A stretch of DNA of 40,035 nucleotides from Acetobacteraceae bacterium (GTDB lineage: Bacteria; Pseudomonadota; Alphaproteobacteria; Acetobacterales; Acetobacteraceae): assembly GCA_031291795.1 (NCBI GenBank), contig JARLIJ010000094.1, positions 1 through 40,035 of the forward strand. Direction: 5' to 3'. A program made the translations under genes and the position numbers. The notes under the pieces were generated by a model that was given only the letters and a program-made list of their open reading frames with translations, made no database searches and was not told where the DNA came from. Positions 23,995-33,725 of the stretch are shown here, in pieces (the stretch's first letter is position 1; every line of letters begins with the position of its first letter).

Positions 23995-24915
23995 ATGAGC
24001 GCCGCCATCACGCCGCCCGCCCCAGCCACGCCACACCCTCGCGAGGAAACGCCGTTCCGCCGCTTCGTCTCGGAATTTGCGGAGTCGAAGCTGGCGCTCC
24101 TCGGCCTCGGCGTGTTCGTGCTGATCGCGCTGGCCGCCATCTTCGCGCCCTGGATCACCCCGCAGAACCCCTACGACCTCGCCCAGCTCGACATCATGGA
24201 CGGCCGCCTGCCCCCCGGCTCCGTCTCCGGCGCCGGCTACACCTATCTGCTCGGAACCGACGACCAGGGCCGGGACATGTTCTCCGGCATGCTGTACGGC
24301 TTGCGCATCAGCCTGCTGGTCGGCGTCGGGTCCGCGCTGTTCGCCGCCGTCGTCGGCACCACCCTGGGCCTGCTCGCCGCCTTCTTCGGCCGGCGCATCG
24401 ACACCGTCATCATGCGCCTGGTCGATCTGCAGCTCTCGTTCCCATCCATCCTCGTGGCGCTGATGATCCTGGCCGGCCTCGGCAAGGGCGTGATGAACGT
24501 CGTGCTGGCGCTGGTGATTGTCGAGTGGGCCTATTATGCCCGCACCGTCCGCGCCACCGCCATGGTGGAGCGCCGGCGCGAATACATCGAGGCTGCACAA
24601 TGCCTCGCCCTCCCGTGGCGGCGCATCATGTTCCACCATCTGCTGCCCAACTGCCTGCCGCCGCTGATCGTCATCGCCACCCAGCAGGTCGCCCGCGCCA
24701 TCGCATTGGAGGCCACTCTGTCCTTCCTCGGCCTCGGCGTGCCGATCACCGAACCCTCGCTGGGGCTGCTGATCGCCAACGGCTACCAGTACATGCTGTC
24801 GGGGAAATACTGGATCAGCTTCTACCCCGGCATTGCACTGCTGGTGACGATCATCTCCATCAACCTCGTCGGCGACCAGTTGCGCGACGTGCTCAACCCC
24901 CGGCTCACCCGATGA
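23995..24915 (+). CDS. ABC transporter permease, DppC/OppC type
   Basis: A 306-residue permease. The cytoplasmic N-terminal tail (TPHPREETPFRRFVSEFAES, then KLALLGLGVFVLIALAA) and first helix, the long periplasmic loop with GTDDQGRDMFSGMLYGLRIS, and the EAA loop (EAAQCLALPWRRIMFHHLLP) are family hallmarks. It forms the heterodimeric channel with the DppB-type protein. Its stop overlaps the start of the first ATPase gene by 4 bp (ATGA), so the two are translationally coupled. The end [13 protein letters not shown] is a standard C-terminus of the family. Confidence 0.95.
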   Translation: MSAAITPPAPATPHPREETPFRRFVSEFAESKLALLGLGVFVLIALAAIFAPWITPQNPYDLAQLDIMDGRLPPGSVSGAGYTYLLGTDDQGRDMFSGMLYGLRISLLVGVGSALFAAVVGTTLGLLAAFFGRRIDTVIMRLVDLQLSFPSILVALMILAGLGKGVMNVVLALVIVEWAYYARTVRATAMVERRREYIEAAQCLALPWRRIMFHHLLPNCLPPLIVIATQQVARAIALEATLSFLGLGVPITEPSLGLLIANGYQYMLSGKYWISFYPGIALLVTIISINLVGDQLRDVLNPRLTR

Positions 24916-25886
24916 ATGCGACCATCGAGGTGCGCAACCTGCGCACGCATTTCTTCACCCGCGCCGGTGTGCTCAAGGCGGTCGACGACGTCTCCTTCAG
25001 CGTCGCGCGCGGTCAGGTGCTCGGGCTGGTGGGCGAGTCCGGATCGGGCAAGTCGGTCACCGGTTTCTCGATCATCGGCCTGGTCGATCCGCCGGGTCGT
25101 GTGGTCGGTGGCTCGATCCTCTACCAGGGCCGCGACCTGGCAAAGCTCAGCGAGCGGGAGATGCGGTCGCTGCGCGGCGACCGCATCGCGATGATCTTCC
25201 AGGACCCGATGATGACGCTGAACCCGGTCCTTCGGGTCGATACCCAGATGATCGAGGCCATCCAGGCGCACGCCAAGGTCTCCCGCGCCGAGGCCCGAAC
25301 CCGCTCGCGCGATGCGCTCGGCATGGTTGGCATCCCCAGCCCCGAGGAGCGGCTGGAATCCTATCCGCACCAGTTCTCCGGTGGCATGCGCCAGCGTGTG
25401 GCGATCGCCATCGCGCTGCTGCACAATCCCGATTTGCTGATCGCCGATGAGCCGACCACCGCGCTGGACGTCACCATCCAGGCGCAGATTTTGGCTGAGG
25501 TGCAGAAGCTCGCGGCGGATTACGGCACCGCGTTGATCTGGATCACGCATGATTTGTCGGTGATCGCCGGCCTCGCCGACCGAATCGCGGTGATGTATGC
25601 CGGCCGAATCGTGGAGTTCGGTGAGGCCGCTTCGGTGTTGGACTCGCCCGTTCACCCCTACACAAACGGCCTGATCGGCAGCGTGCCGAGCCGCAACAAG
25701 CGGGGCGAGAGGCTGCGCCAGATCCCCGGGATGACGCCCAGCCTGCTGACCCTGCCGCCCGGTTGCGCCTTTCGCACCCGCTGCGCCCGGGCCGACGCCA
25801 CATGCGAGCAGGAACCGCCGGAAGGCACGGTGTCGCCAGACCACGTCGCGCGCTGCTTCCACCCGATGATCGCGGTGCCGGCGTGA
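24912..25886 (+). CDS. ABC transporter ATP-binding protein, DppD/OppD type
   Basis: A 324-residue ATPase. The Walker A is GESGSGKS (41-48), the Q loop is in [16 protein letters not shown], the signature is [14 protein letters not shown], Walker B is [14 protein letters not shown], and the switch His is [14 protein letters not shown]. The C-terminal oligopeptide-transport extension has [20 protein letters not shown], a cysteine motif that in some members binds an iron-sulfur cluster. ATG 24912 overlaps the permease stop. The same frame is open ~980 bases further upstream, but that is an off-frame reading of the permease gene. It pairs with the next ATPase to power import. Confidence 0.95.
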   Translation: MNATIEVRNLRTHFFTRAGVLKAVDDVSFSVARGQVLGLVGESGSGKSVTGFSIIGLVDPPGRVVGGSILYQGRDLAKLSEREMRSLRGDRIAMIFQDPMMTLNPVLRVDTQMIEAIQAHAKVSRAEARTRSRDALGMVGIPSPEERLESYPHQFSGGMRQRVAIAIALLHNPDLLIADEPTTALDVTIQAQILAEVQKLAADYGTALIWITHDLSVIAGLADRIAVMYAGRIVEFGEAASVLDSPVHPYTNGLIGSVPSRNKRGERLRQIPGMTPSLLTLPPGCAFRTRCARADATCEQEPPEGTVSPDHVARCFHPMIAVPA

Positions 25887-25902
25887 GGATATCCGCATCG
25901 TC

Positions 25903-26907
<1,005 letters not shown>

Positions 26908-26923
26908 GCGCGGACCGCCGCGT

Positions 26924-28030
26924 ATGAGGATCCTCGTCTGGCAGTGGAGCCGACTGGGCGGACCGCCGCGGTTCGGTGTACTGCTGGCGCGGGCGCTGGC
27001 TGCCCAGCCGGGGGTAACGGCGGTGCTGTCGCTGTCCACCAGCGCGGAATTGCCTGCCGAACTCGCCGCCTGCGATCTACCAGTCGACACCTACACCACG
27101 CTGCGCGGCTTTATCGGCCGCGTGCTGCGGGCGCCGCTCGACCTTCCGCGGCTGACCCAACGGGTGTCTGCGCTGGCGCCCGACCTGGCGATCTGTGCGC
27201 AGCCGGGGCCACTCGATCTTCTCATGGCGGCGGCTTTGCGGCGGTTGGGCGTGCCGTTCGTTGTGCTGGTGCACGACGCGACATCGCACCCCGGCGACGG
27301 CATGCCGATGCAGATGACGCTGCAAAGTTGGCTATGCCGAAGCGCGGATGCGGTCGGCGCCCTGAGTGCACACGTGGCCGATATGCTGTGTACCCAGGGC
27401 CTCGCCGGCACAGTGCGGCGCCCATTGGTCCGAGTAACCCACCCGCCACTGGCATTCGACATTGGTCCACTGCCGCCGCGCGCGCCGGGGCCACGCCGGC
27501 TGCTCTGTTTCGGCCGGCTGCTCGTCTACAAGGGCCTCGACCTGCTCGCCGACGCGCTCGCGCTGCTGGAATCGCGTGACGACTTCATCGTGCGCGTCGT
27601 CGGCACTGGCCCGGAGACTGCCGAACTCGATATGTTGCGGGCACTGCCGCGTGTGACGGTCGAGAACCGCTGGGTACCCGAGGACGAAATCGGCGCGTTG
27701 CTCGCCTGGTCGGACGCGTTGGTGCTGCCCTATCGGGAGGCGAGCCAGAGCGGGGTTGCCGCCGCCGCGCTGGCCGCCGGACGGCAGGTGGTCGCGACCC
27801 GCGTCGGCGGGCTTGTCGAGCAACTCGACGGCCACGTCGGTGCACTGTTGTGCGAGCCGAGTGCGGCGGGGATCGCGGGCGCGCTACGCGACCTGCTCGC
27901 CCAGCCGCCGGTGCCGGTGCCGCGTGCGGATGCCCAAACCGCCTGGCACGCGATGGCCGCGAGTCTCCTCCGGCAGGTCGCGCCTCTCGTCACGGCGCAC
28001 GCCGGGCCAGGGCGGCACGAGACCTGTTGA
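26924..28030 (+). CDS. GT4-family glycosyltransferase
   Basis: A 368-residue GT-B enzyme. The C-terminal half has the GT4 pattern: LLCFGRLLVYKGLDLLADAL (donor phosphate region), then VGTGPETAEL, VPEDEIGALLAWSDALVLPY, and the donor-site REASQSGVAAAALAAGRQVV. In the E-x7-E motif the first Glu is present and the second is Ala, as in several GT4 subgroups with the SQSGV variant. ATG 26924 is chosen because MRILVWQWSRLGG begins the first Rossmann strand. It lies 16 bp after the transporter genes and 60 bp before a deacylase gene, all same strand, so it is probably cotranscribed; yet no glycan function is obvious there. Acceptor and donor unknown. Confidence 0.87.
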   Translation: MRILVWQWSRLGGPPRFGVLLARALAAQPGVTAVLSLSTSAELPAELAACDLPVDTYTTLRGFIGRVLRAPLDLPRLTQRVSALAPDLAICAQPGPLDLLMAAALRRLGVPFVVLVHDATSHPGDGMPMQMTLQSWLCRSADAVGALSAHVADMLCTQGLAGTVRRPLVRVTHPPLAFDIGPLPPRAPGPRRLLCFGRLLVYKGLDLLADALALLESRDDFIVRVVGTGPETAELDMLRALPRVTVENRWVPEDEIGALLAWSDALVLPYREASQSGVAAAALAAGRQVVATRVGGLVEQLDGHVGALLCEPSAAGIAGALRDLLAQPPVPVPRADAQTAWHAMAASLLRQVAPLVTAHAGPGRHETC

Positions 28031-28090
28031 AAATTCGCCGCGTCCTGTGATGCTGCGGTGCATCGTCGCCGAACCCGGAGCCACGCCCGC

Positions 28091-29374
28091 ATGCCTGACC
28101 CATCCGTCCTCGCCGCCCTGGCCGCCGCCATCGACGCCAACTGGGACCGTGAGGTCGCATGGCTGCAGTCGGTGGTGCGCTTTCCCTCCCTGCGTGGGCA
28201 GGAGGCGCCTTGCCAGGATTGGATTGCCCGAGAGTTCGTCGAGAGGGGATGGGCAGTAGACCGATACACGCTATCGGATGTCGCGATGAGCCATTTGCCC
28301 GGCTTCGCCCCGGTGATGGACACCGACTACGCTGACGCCGTGCAGGTCGTGGCGACGCTGCGGACACCCCAGCCGGAAGGCCGCTCCCTGGTGCTGCAGG
28401 GCCATGTCGATGTCGTGCCGGAGGGGCCGCACGACATGTGGACCTATCCGCCCTTCGGGGCAGAGATCCGCGACGGATTCATCTATGGCCGCGGCGCGTC
28501 GGACATGAAGCTGGGCGTTGCCGCCATGGTGTTCGCGCTCGATGCGCTGAAGACCGCCGGGTATGCCCCTGCCGCGGATGTCTACGTTCAGACGGTGACC
28601 GAGGAGGAATGCACCGGCAACGGCGCCCTCTCGACGCTGGCGCGCGGGTATCGCGCCGATGCCTGCCTGATCCCGGAACCGACCGGCAATGCCCTGACCC
28701 GCGCGCATGTCGGCGTGATGTGGTTCCGGCTGCGGGTGCGTGGGGTGCCGGTGCATGTGGCGCAGGCCCAGAGCGGCAGCAATGCCATCCTCTCGGCTTT
28801 CGCGCTGGTCCAGGCGCTGCAGGCGCTGACCGCGCGGATCAACGAGCGGGCGAAGTCGCATCCGCTGTTCTCCGTCGTACCCGACCCGATCAAGTTCAAC
28901 CCGGGCGTGATTCGCGGCGGCGACTGGGCGAGTTCCACGCCGTCCTGGTGCGAGGTCGATTGCCGCATCGGCGTATTGCCCGGCACCGACCTGGCCGATG
29001 CACGCCAGGAGGTGCTGGACACGGTCGTCGCGGCCGCCAAGGGTGATGGCTTCCTGGCAAACAACCCACCCGAGGTCGTGTGGAACGGCTTCCAGGCCGA
29101 CGCCTACCACCTGGAACCCGGCAGCGACGCCGAGGCGGTGTTGGCCACGGCGCATGAGGCGGTCTTCGGCACCTCCCTGGGTGAGCGTCGCTCGACGGCG
29201 GTGAACGACACCCGATTCTACGGCGTGTATTACGGCATGCCGGCACTCTGCTACGGCCCGGTGGGCAGCGGCGGACACGGCTTCGACGAGTGCGGCGACC
29301 TGGCGAACCTGAAGCGCACCACCCTGACAATCGCGACATTCATCGCCGACTGGTGTGGTTTGCGCGTTGTGTAG
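28091..29374 (+). CDS. M20-family deacylase (ArgE/DapE type)
   Basis: A 427-residue metallopeptidase. Motifs in order: LQGHVDVVPEGPHDMW (zinc His/Asp), YGRGASDMKLGVAAM (bridging Asp), TVTEEECTGNGAL (catalytic Glu), PEPTG, and the C-terminal SGGHGFDECG His. It is longer than the argE-type protein and belongs to a separate M20 branch that includes formylaminopyrimidine- and N-acyl-amino-acid-active deacylases. ATG 28091 fits the start MPDPSVLAALAAAIDANWD; the open frame further upstream has no similarity. As the last gene of the transporter cluster it probably hydrolyses the imported substrate. Exact substrate unknown. Confidence 0.9.
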   Translation: MPDPSVLAALAAAIDANWDREVAWLQSVVRFPSLRGQEAPCQDWIAREFVERGWAVDRYTLSDVAMSHLPGFAPVMDTDYADAVQVVATLRTPQPEGRSLVLQGHVDVVPEGPHDMWTYPPFGAEIRDGFIYGRGASDMKLGVAAMVFALDALKTAGYAPAADVYVQTVTEEECTGNGALSTLARGYRADACLIPEPTGNALTRAHVGVMWFRLRVRGVPVHVAQAQSGSNAILSAFALVQALQALTARINERAKSHPLFSVVPDPIKFNPGVIRGGDWASSTPSWCEVDCRIGVLPGTDLADARQEVLDTVVAAAKGDGFLANNPPEVVWNGFQADAYHLEPGSDAEAVLATAHEAVFGTSLGERRSTAVNDTRFYGVYYGMPALCYGPVGSGGHGFDECGDLANLKRTTLTIATFIADWCGLRVV

Positions 29375-29449
29375 CGAGGTCGCGCCCCGCGGCTCGCCGA
29401 GGCGAAGGCCACGAGTCAGGATCGCATGCCATACCAGGTGGTGCTCGGC

Positions 29450-29501
29450 CTGACCCTCTCGTCATGGCCGAGTCCCGTCCCGGCCACGACGTAAGGGTCA
29501 G
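29450..29501. repeat. Intergenic hairpin after the deacylase gene
   Basis: The outer stem CTGACCCT (29450-29457) pairs perfectly with AGGGTCAG (29494-29501). The inner stem GTCATGGCCG (29461-29470) pairs with CGGCCACGAC (29481-29490) with one mismatch. No T run follows, so it is either a REP-like element or a weak transcription stop. Confidence 0.65.
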
Positions 29502-29570
29502 AAGAAATTTCATTTGGTTTACATCTTTAGCAGGATCGGGCCGTGCGAAGGCAGTCCAATCCCCCGAAGC

Positions 29571-29610
29571 CATCTGCGCTTATCTGCATTCATCCGCGTT
29601 CATCGGCATT
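29571..29610 (+). repeat. Four degenerate 10-bp tandem repeats
   Basis: Units CATCTGCGCT, TATCTGCATT, CATCCGCGTT and CATCGGCATT follow each other without gaps; consensus CATCTGCGTT. This decamer style is seen in dispersed repeats of unrelated bacteria and lies about 150 bp before trxB. Confidence 0.7.
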
Positions 29611-29762
29611 CTGAATGATCCCGCCACCAGGACGATCCTTCCTGGAGCGAAAGCCGAACCTGCCAGGGCCGGCAGCCCGAATCTTCCCCGCCACCGTCCG
29701 CCTTGCCTTGACGCCGAAGCACGCCGATATGGTCGGCAACCGCGACAATCGGATTCGCCACC

Positions 29763-30755
29763 ATGTCAAAGACCCACCACAGCCGCGTACTGATCATCGG
29801 CGCCGGCCCAGCCGGCTACACGGCTGCGATCTACGCTGCCCGCGCCAGCCTGTCGCCGACCCTGGTCGCCGGGATGCAACCGGGCGGCCAGCTCATGATC
29901 ACCACCGATGTCGAGAACTACCCGGGCTTTGCGGACGTCATCCAGGGCCCCTGGTTGATGGAGCAGATGGCAGCCCAGGCCGAACATGTCGGCACCAACA
30001 TCGTGCATGACCTGATCACCCGCGTGGACCTGAAGGCCCGGCCGTTCCGTGCCGAGGGCGACTCGGGCGACATCTATCTCGCTGATACCCTCATCATCGC
30101 CACCGGTGCGCAGGCCCGCTGGCTCGGCCTGGAGTCGGAGCAGCGCCTGCAAGGCCGCGGCGTCTCCGCCTGCGCGACCTGCGACGGCTTCTTCTATCGC
30201 GGCAAGCGCGTGGCGGTGGTCGGCGGCGGCAACACCGCCGTCGAGGAAGCGCTCTACCTGACGAACCACGCCGACCACGTGACCCTGGTGCATCGCCGTG
30301 GCACCCTGCGGGCCGAAAAGATCCTGCAGGCCCGCCTGTTCGCGCATCCCAAGATCGATGTGGTCTGGGACAGCGCGGTTGCCGAGATCGTCGCCGGCCA
30401 CGGCGCGGGAGGTAGTCCCGGTGGCACGCCCGAGGTCGTCACCGGCGCCCGTCTGCGCAACGTCAACACCGGCGCCGAAAGCATCCTGCCGGTCGACGGC
30501 GTGTTCATTGCGATCGGCCACACACCCACAACCGCGATCTTCGCCAGCCAGCTTGCCATGGACGCCGAGGGCTACATCGACACCACCCCCGGCAGCACCC
30601 GGACCTCGGTGCCCGGCGTGTTCGCGGCCGGGGACGTACAGGACCGCGTGTTCCGCCAGGCGGTCACGGCCGCTGGGACCGGCTGCATGGCAGCGCTGGA
30701 GGCAGAAAAATACCTGGCCGAACACGCCCCGGTCGCTGCTTTGGCCGCAGACTAG
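29763..30755 (+). CDS. trxB: Thioredoxin reductase
   Basis: A 330-residue flavoprotein that reduces thioredoxin with NADPH. FAD motif GAGPAGYTAAIYAARA (~13-28), GGQLMITTDVENYPGF, the redox disulfide C137-A-T-C140 in VSACATCDGFFYRGK, NADPH motif VVGGGNTAVEEALYL (~152-166), and the C-terminal FAD-binding GVFAAGDVQDRVFRQA. All are canonical and the length is typical. The region after the NADPH domain has a small Gly-rich insertion (GHGAGGSPGGTPE). lsrB follows 140 bp downstream on the same strand, a pairing known in other alphaproteobacteria and sensible because LsrB-type regulators are redox-responsive. Confidence 0.97.
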   Translation: MSKTHHSRVLIIGAGPAGYTAAIYAARASLSPTLVAGMQPGGQLMITTDVENYPGFADVIQGPWLMEQMAAQAEHVGTNIVHDLITRVDLKARPFRAEGDSGDIYLADTLIIATGAQARWLGLESEQRLQGRGVSACATCDGFFYRGKRVAVVGGGNTAVEEALYLTNHADHVTLVHRRGTLRAEKILQARLFAHPKIDVVWDSAVAEIVAGHGAGGSPGGTPEVVTGARLRNVNTGAESILPVDGVFIAIGHTPTTAIFASQLAMDAEGYIDTTPGSTRTSVPGVFAAGDVQDRVFRQAVTAAGTGCMAALEAEKYLAEHAPVAALAAD

Positions 30756-30798
30756 TGTCAAATCGACAAATCAGATCAATTCCTACCACAAGACTCGA

Positions 30799-30811
30799 TA
30801 AACTTCGTTTA
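30799..30811. promoter_or_regulatory. Short dyad ahead of lsrB
   Basis: TAAAC-TTC-GTTTA, a perfect 5-bp inverted repeat with 3-base loop, 84 bp before the lsrB start in the trxB-lsrB gap. A possible autoregulatory LysR site; single occurrence, so weak. Confidence 0.3.
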
Positions 30812-30895
30812 AGGTTCCCCGTCCGGCCGCCCCGATCGGTGCCGGAGCAGGCAGACGCGTGCCAGGGAGCACCGGCACACTGGGAGAGGCTGGCG

Positions 30896-31780
30896 ATGGA
30901 CTGGGACAAGCTGCGGGTGTTTCACGCTGTGGCGGAGGCTGGCAGCTTCACGCATGCTGGCGATACGTTGAACCTCAGCCAGTCCGCGGTCTCGCGCCAG
31001 ATTTCGGCGTTGGAGGAAGCGCTCCAGGTGCCGTTGTTTCATCGCCATGCGCGCGGCCTGATCCTTACCGAACAGGGCGAGTCGCTGAATCGCACCGTGC
31101 GCGAGGTGTTCGCTAAGCTGGCGATGACCGAGGCACTGCTTACCGAGAGCAAGGAAAAGCCCGCCGGGCGATTGAAAGTGACCACCACCGTGGGTTTCGG
31201 CGCCGCCTGGCTGGCGCCGCGGCTGCACGCGTTCCTGGATTTATACCCGGACGTCACGATCTCGCTGCTGCTCGACGACGCCGAACTCGACCTGGCGATG
31301 CGGGAGGCGGATGTCGCGATCCGAATGCATCCGCCCAAGCAGCCGGATCTGGTGCAGCGCCATCTGATGACGCTGCAGTGGCATATCTGCGCCTCGCCCG
31401 ATTATCTGAAGAAGCACGGCGTGCCGCAGCGGCCGGAGGACCTCGACGCCCATAGGCTGATCCTGTTCGGCCAGCACCACCCGCCCGTGGAGGACGTGAA
31501 CTGGCTGGCCGAGGCCGGAAGGCGGCCCGGCAATCCGCGCCGCGCACTGCTTGAAGTGAACTCGATGCATGCGGTGATGCTCGCCATCCGTTCGGGCCTC
31601 GGTATTGGCGCGGTGCCGGACTACGCAATCACCGACACACCGGACCTGGTGCGGGTCCTGACGGACCTGAAGGGGCCGAAGATCGACGTTTTCTTCGTGT
31701 ACCCGGAAGAATTGCGGAACTCCAAGCGCGTGGCGGTGTTCCGCGACTTCCTGTTGGCCCGGCTGACCGAACTCCACTAA
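30896..31780 (+). CDS. lsrB: LysR-family regulator, LsrB/VtlR type
   Basis: A 294-residue LysR regulator. The start MDWDKLRVFHAVAEAGSFTH, then LNLSQSAVSRQISALEEAL and FHRHARGLILTEQGE, is the near-diagnostic DNA-binding domain of the LsrB/VtlR group of alphaproteobacteria. The C-terminal effector domain (~90-294) has the usual two lobes (LKVTTTVGFGAAWLAPRLHA). Known members control oxidative-stress, lipopolysaccharide and small-RNA genes, the last including AbcR sRNAs, and respond through cysteines; here a Cys lies in LQWHICASPDYL. ATG 30896 has GGGAGAGG upstream. The frame is open further upstream without meaning. Placed right after trxB. Confidence 0.92.
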   Translation: MDWDKLRVFHAVAEAGSFTHAGDTLNLSQSAVSRQISALEEALQVPLFHRHARGLILTEQGESLNRTVREVFAKLAMTEALLTESKEKPAGRLKVTTTVGFGAAWLAPRLHAFLDLYPDVTISLLLDDAELDLAMREADVAIRMHPPKQPDLVQRHLMTLQWHICASPDYLKKHGVPQRPEDLDAHRLILFGQHHPPVEDVNWLAEAGRRPGNPRRALLEVNSMHAVMLAIRSGLGIGAVPDYAITDTPDLVRVLTDLKGPKIDVFFVYPEELRNSKRVAVFRDFLLARLTELH

Positions 31781-32041
31781 GGGCAGCCAGGCTGTATCGG
31801 GGGAACGTCGCCACCCCAGTTTCTGCGTCAGTGGTCGCCGCCGATTACCACCCGTGAAACGCAGAATATCATGACCGCTTTCTGCTGGTTTCATGATCAT
31901 CGACGCCTGGTCGGGCATCGTTGACGTGACCGTTGGATGGCATGCGCGATCGACATGGCCGCGTCCGGGTTTTGGTGGTGGATCACCTTCCATGTCACGC
32001 GTACTGTCCATTCATCGAATACGGTGGCACTGCCGCCAGTC

Positions 32042-32175
32042 TTCCAGCTCCATGGAGCTGGAAAGGGGTCTATGACCCCTGCGTCTCCCAGACGTGAAGC
32101 CTCCCTGTATACTTGCCCCCGGCGTATGCCGGGGGCACCTTCTTTGTCAGGGTCGTAATTTCGTTGCATGAAATT
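32042..32175. ncRNA. Run of four stem-loops: candidate small RNA or terminator cluster
   Basis: In order: a perfect 22-bp palindrome centred on CCATGG (32042-32063); AGGGGTC-TAT-GACCCCT (32064-32080); TGCCCCCGGC-GTAT-GCCGGGGGCA, a 10-bp perfect stem (32114-32137) followed by CCTTCTTTG; and AATTTC-GTTGCAT-GAAATT (32157-32175). All stems are perfect. Since LsrB/VtlR regulators in relatives control AbcR small RNAs, an RNA near lsrB is an attractive reading. The strand is not clear, and lsrB termination is an alternative role for the third stem. Confidence 0.4.
32114..32137 (+). terminator. Candidate intrinsic terminator hairpin
   Basis: A perfect 10-bp GC-rich stem with GTAT loop, followed by CCTTCTTTG in the rightward direction. 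The T content after it is modest and it is 330 bp beyond the lsrB stop, so confidence is limited. Confidence 0.4.
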
Positions 32176-32250
32176 CTTTTAATCCCCTAGACCATAACAT
32201 CATCGGAATCAGCTATATTGCCTGTGGGGCGCCTTTGAACCGTCGGCGCG

Positions 32251-33699
32251 TCACGCGGCCGTACTGCTGATCCCCACCCGGGCCCGGCAACGTCCGGCCT
32301 CCAGCACGCCCGCCACCAGGGCATTGACGTCGTCCAGCTGCGTGCGGTGGTTCACCACCGCCGCCCGGATCGCGAGCCGGCCGTGCAGCACCGTCGTCGA
32401 GGGTGCCGCAATCCCCGCTTCCTGCAGGTCGGCGACGATATCCGCGTTCAACCGGTCAAGGTCCCCCGACCCCGCGCGATACCGGAAACAGACGATGTTC
32501 AGCGCGACCGGCGCCATTCGCTCCAGCTCCGGTTCGGCGTCGACGCGCACCGCCAGCGCCTGGGCGAGGTCGCAGGTCTGCTCCACGATCTGGCCGATCC
32601 GGTCCGCGCCGTAGCTCTGCAGCGTCATCCATACCTTCAGCGCGCGGAAGCCCCGCGACAGGTCCGGGCCGAGGTCGCACGGCCAGATGTCGCCCCCGGC
32701 CAACCCCCGCGCCTCGCGCCGGAGATAGGCCGCGTCGGTGCCGAAAGTCGCCACCTGCCGCGCGCGGTCGCGCACCAGGATGCAGCCGGCGTCGTATGGC
32801 ACCTGGCCCCATTTGTGGAAATCGAACGCAACCGAATCTGCCTCCTCGATGCCGTGCAGCAGCGGCTTCAACCGCGGCGACAGCGCGGCCAGCGCGCCGA
32901 ATGCCGCATCGGCATGAAACCACATCCCCGCTCCGCGGGCGATCGTCGCCAGGGCGGACAGGTCGTCGACCGCCCCGATATCGACCGAACCGGCCGTGCC
33001 GACCAGCAGGAACGGCCGCATGCCGGCCGCGCGGTCGTGCGCCAGCATCGCGGTCAGGGCGGGCAGGTGCAGCCGTCCGTCCGGATCGGTCGGGACCAGC
33101 CGTAGAGCCGCGCTGCCGAAACCGGCCATGTCCATCGCGCGGGAAATGCACCCATGCGCGGCTGCCGACGTGTAGGCGGCCAGCCGTGCCGCGCCCACGC
33201 CCTCGCGTCGCACTTCCGGCCCCAGAGCGGCGGTCCGCGCAACCAGGACGCCGATCAGGTTGGCGATGGACGTCCCGGTGACCAGCAGGCCCGAGGCCTC
33301 CGGGGGGAAGCCGACCATTTCGGCAGCCCAGGCGATGACCTGACGCTCCACCTCGATCGGCGCGTGGTCGCGCCCGCCGAGATTGGCGTTCAGGCCGCCG
33401 GCGAGCAGTTCCGCCAGCATGCCGACCGGGTTGCCGCCGCCATGGACCCAACCCATGAAGCGGGGATGGAGGTTGCCGGTGGCATAGGGCAGCACCAGCC
33501 GGCGGAACGCCTCATAGGCGGCTTCGGGATCGCCTGCCTCGCGCGGCAGCGGGGCATGCAGGTCCTGGCGGAGCGCCTGCGGCATGGGCTGCCAGACCGG
33601 GCCGTCACGAAGTTCGGCGAGATGATCGATCATGTCGTCCAGCATGCGGTGCCCGAGCACCCGCAGGCCGGACCAGTCTTCGGGGTCCAGACTTGCCAT
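32251..33699 (-). CDS. Group II PLP-dependent decarboxylase (aromatic-L-amino-acid type)
   Basis: A 482-residue fold-type I PLP enzyme. The PLP lysine is K296 in FDFHKWGQVPYD; the cofactor-contacting H262 is in WFHADAAFG, and HPRFMGWVHGGGNPVGMLAE, GLLVTGTSIANLIG and VGTAGSVDIGAVDDL match the decarboxylase family. Members remove CO2 from tyrosine, tryptophan, DOPA or similar amino acids to give amines; some are aldehyde synthases. Substrate is not evident from the sequence. ATG 33699 gives the usual N-terminal helix (PEDWSGLRVLGHRMLDDMID). Five 15-bp repeats lie right upstream in its probable promoter/leader. The GH5 gene upstream on the same strand is 98 bp away. Confidence 0.9.
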   Translation of the reverse strand: MASLDPEDWSGLRVLGHRMLDDMIDHLAELRDGPVWQPMPQALRQDLHAPLPREAGDPEAAYEAFRRLVLPYATGNLHPRFMGWVHGGGNPVGMLAELLAGGLNANLGGRDHAPIEVERQVIAWAAEMVGFPPEASGLLVTGTSIANLIGVLVARTAALGPEVRREGVGAARLAAYTSAAAHGCISRAMDMAGFGSAALRLVPTDPDGRLHLPALTAMLAHDRAAGMRPFLLVGTAGSVDIGAVDDLSALATIARGAGMWFHADAAFGALAALSPRLKPLLHGIEEADSVAFDFHKWGQVPYDAGCILVRDRARQVATFGTDAAYLRREARGLAGGDIWPCDLGPDLSRGFRALKVWMTLQSYGADRIGQIVEQTCDLAQALAVRVDAEPELERMAPVALNIVCFRYRAGSGDLDRLNADIVADLQEAGIAAPSTTVLHGRLAIRAAVVNHRTQLDDVNALVAGVLEAGRCRARVGISSTAA

Positions 33700-33725
33700 G
33701 GGCGGGCATATCGGCCCGCTTCGCC

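Larger units (their letters stand above)
29375..29762. other. Gene-free spacer with a hairpin and a decamer repeat
   Basis: The 388-bp spacer before trxB has no convincing gene. It holds a strong imperfect hairpin (29450-29501) and four decamer repeats (29571-29610). The stretch near 29500-29530 is AT-rich (GAAGAAATTTCATTTGG) and may belong to a promoter. Confidence 0.55.
31781..32250. other. Gene-free, less GC-rich stretch rich in inverted repeats
   Basis: 470 bp without a convincing protein gene. An imperfect dyad ATCATGA/TCATGAT at 31868-31874 and 31891-31897 is followed by four consecutive perfect inverted repeats between 32042 and 32175. A 90-codon leftward frame (start 32169) crosses them but has codon use unlike the neighbouring genes. 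Confidence 0.55.

Noticed and set aside
23931-24911. Long N-terminal extension of the first ATPase frame
   Set aside because: It is an off-frame reading of the permease gene; the family start is at 24912.
31897-32169. 90-codon leftward open frame after lsrB
   Set aside because: No good ribosome site, low GC at third codon positions compared with neighbours, and it covers several perfect inverted repeats, so RNA or repeat structure is a better explanation.
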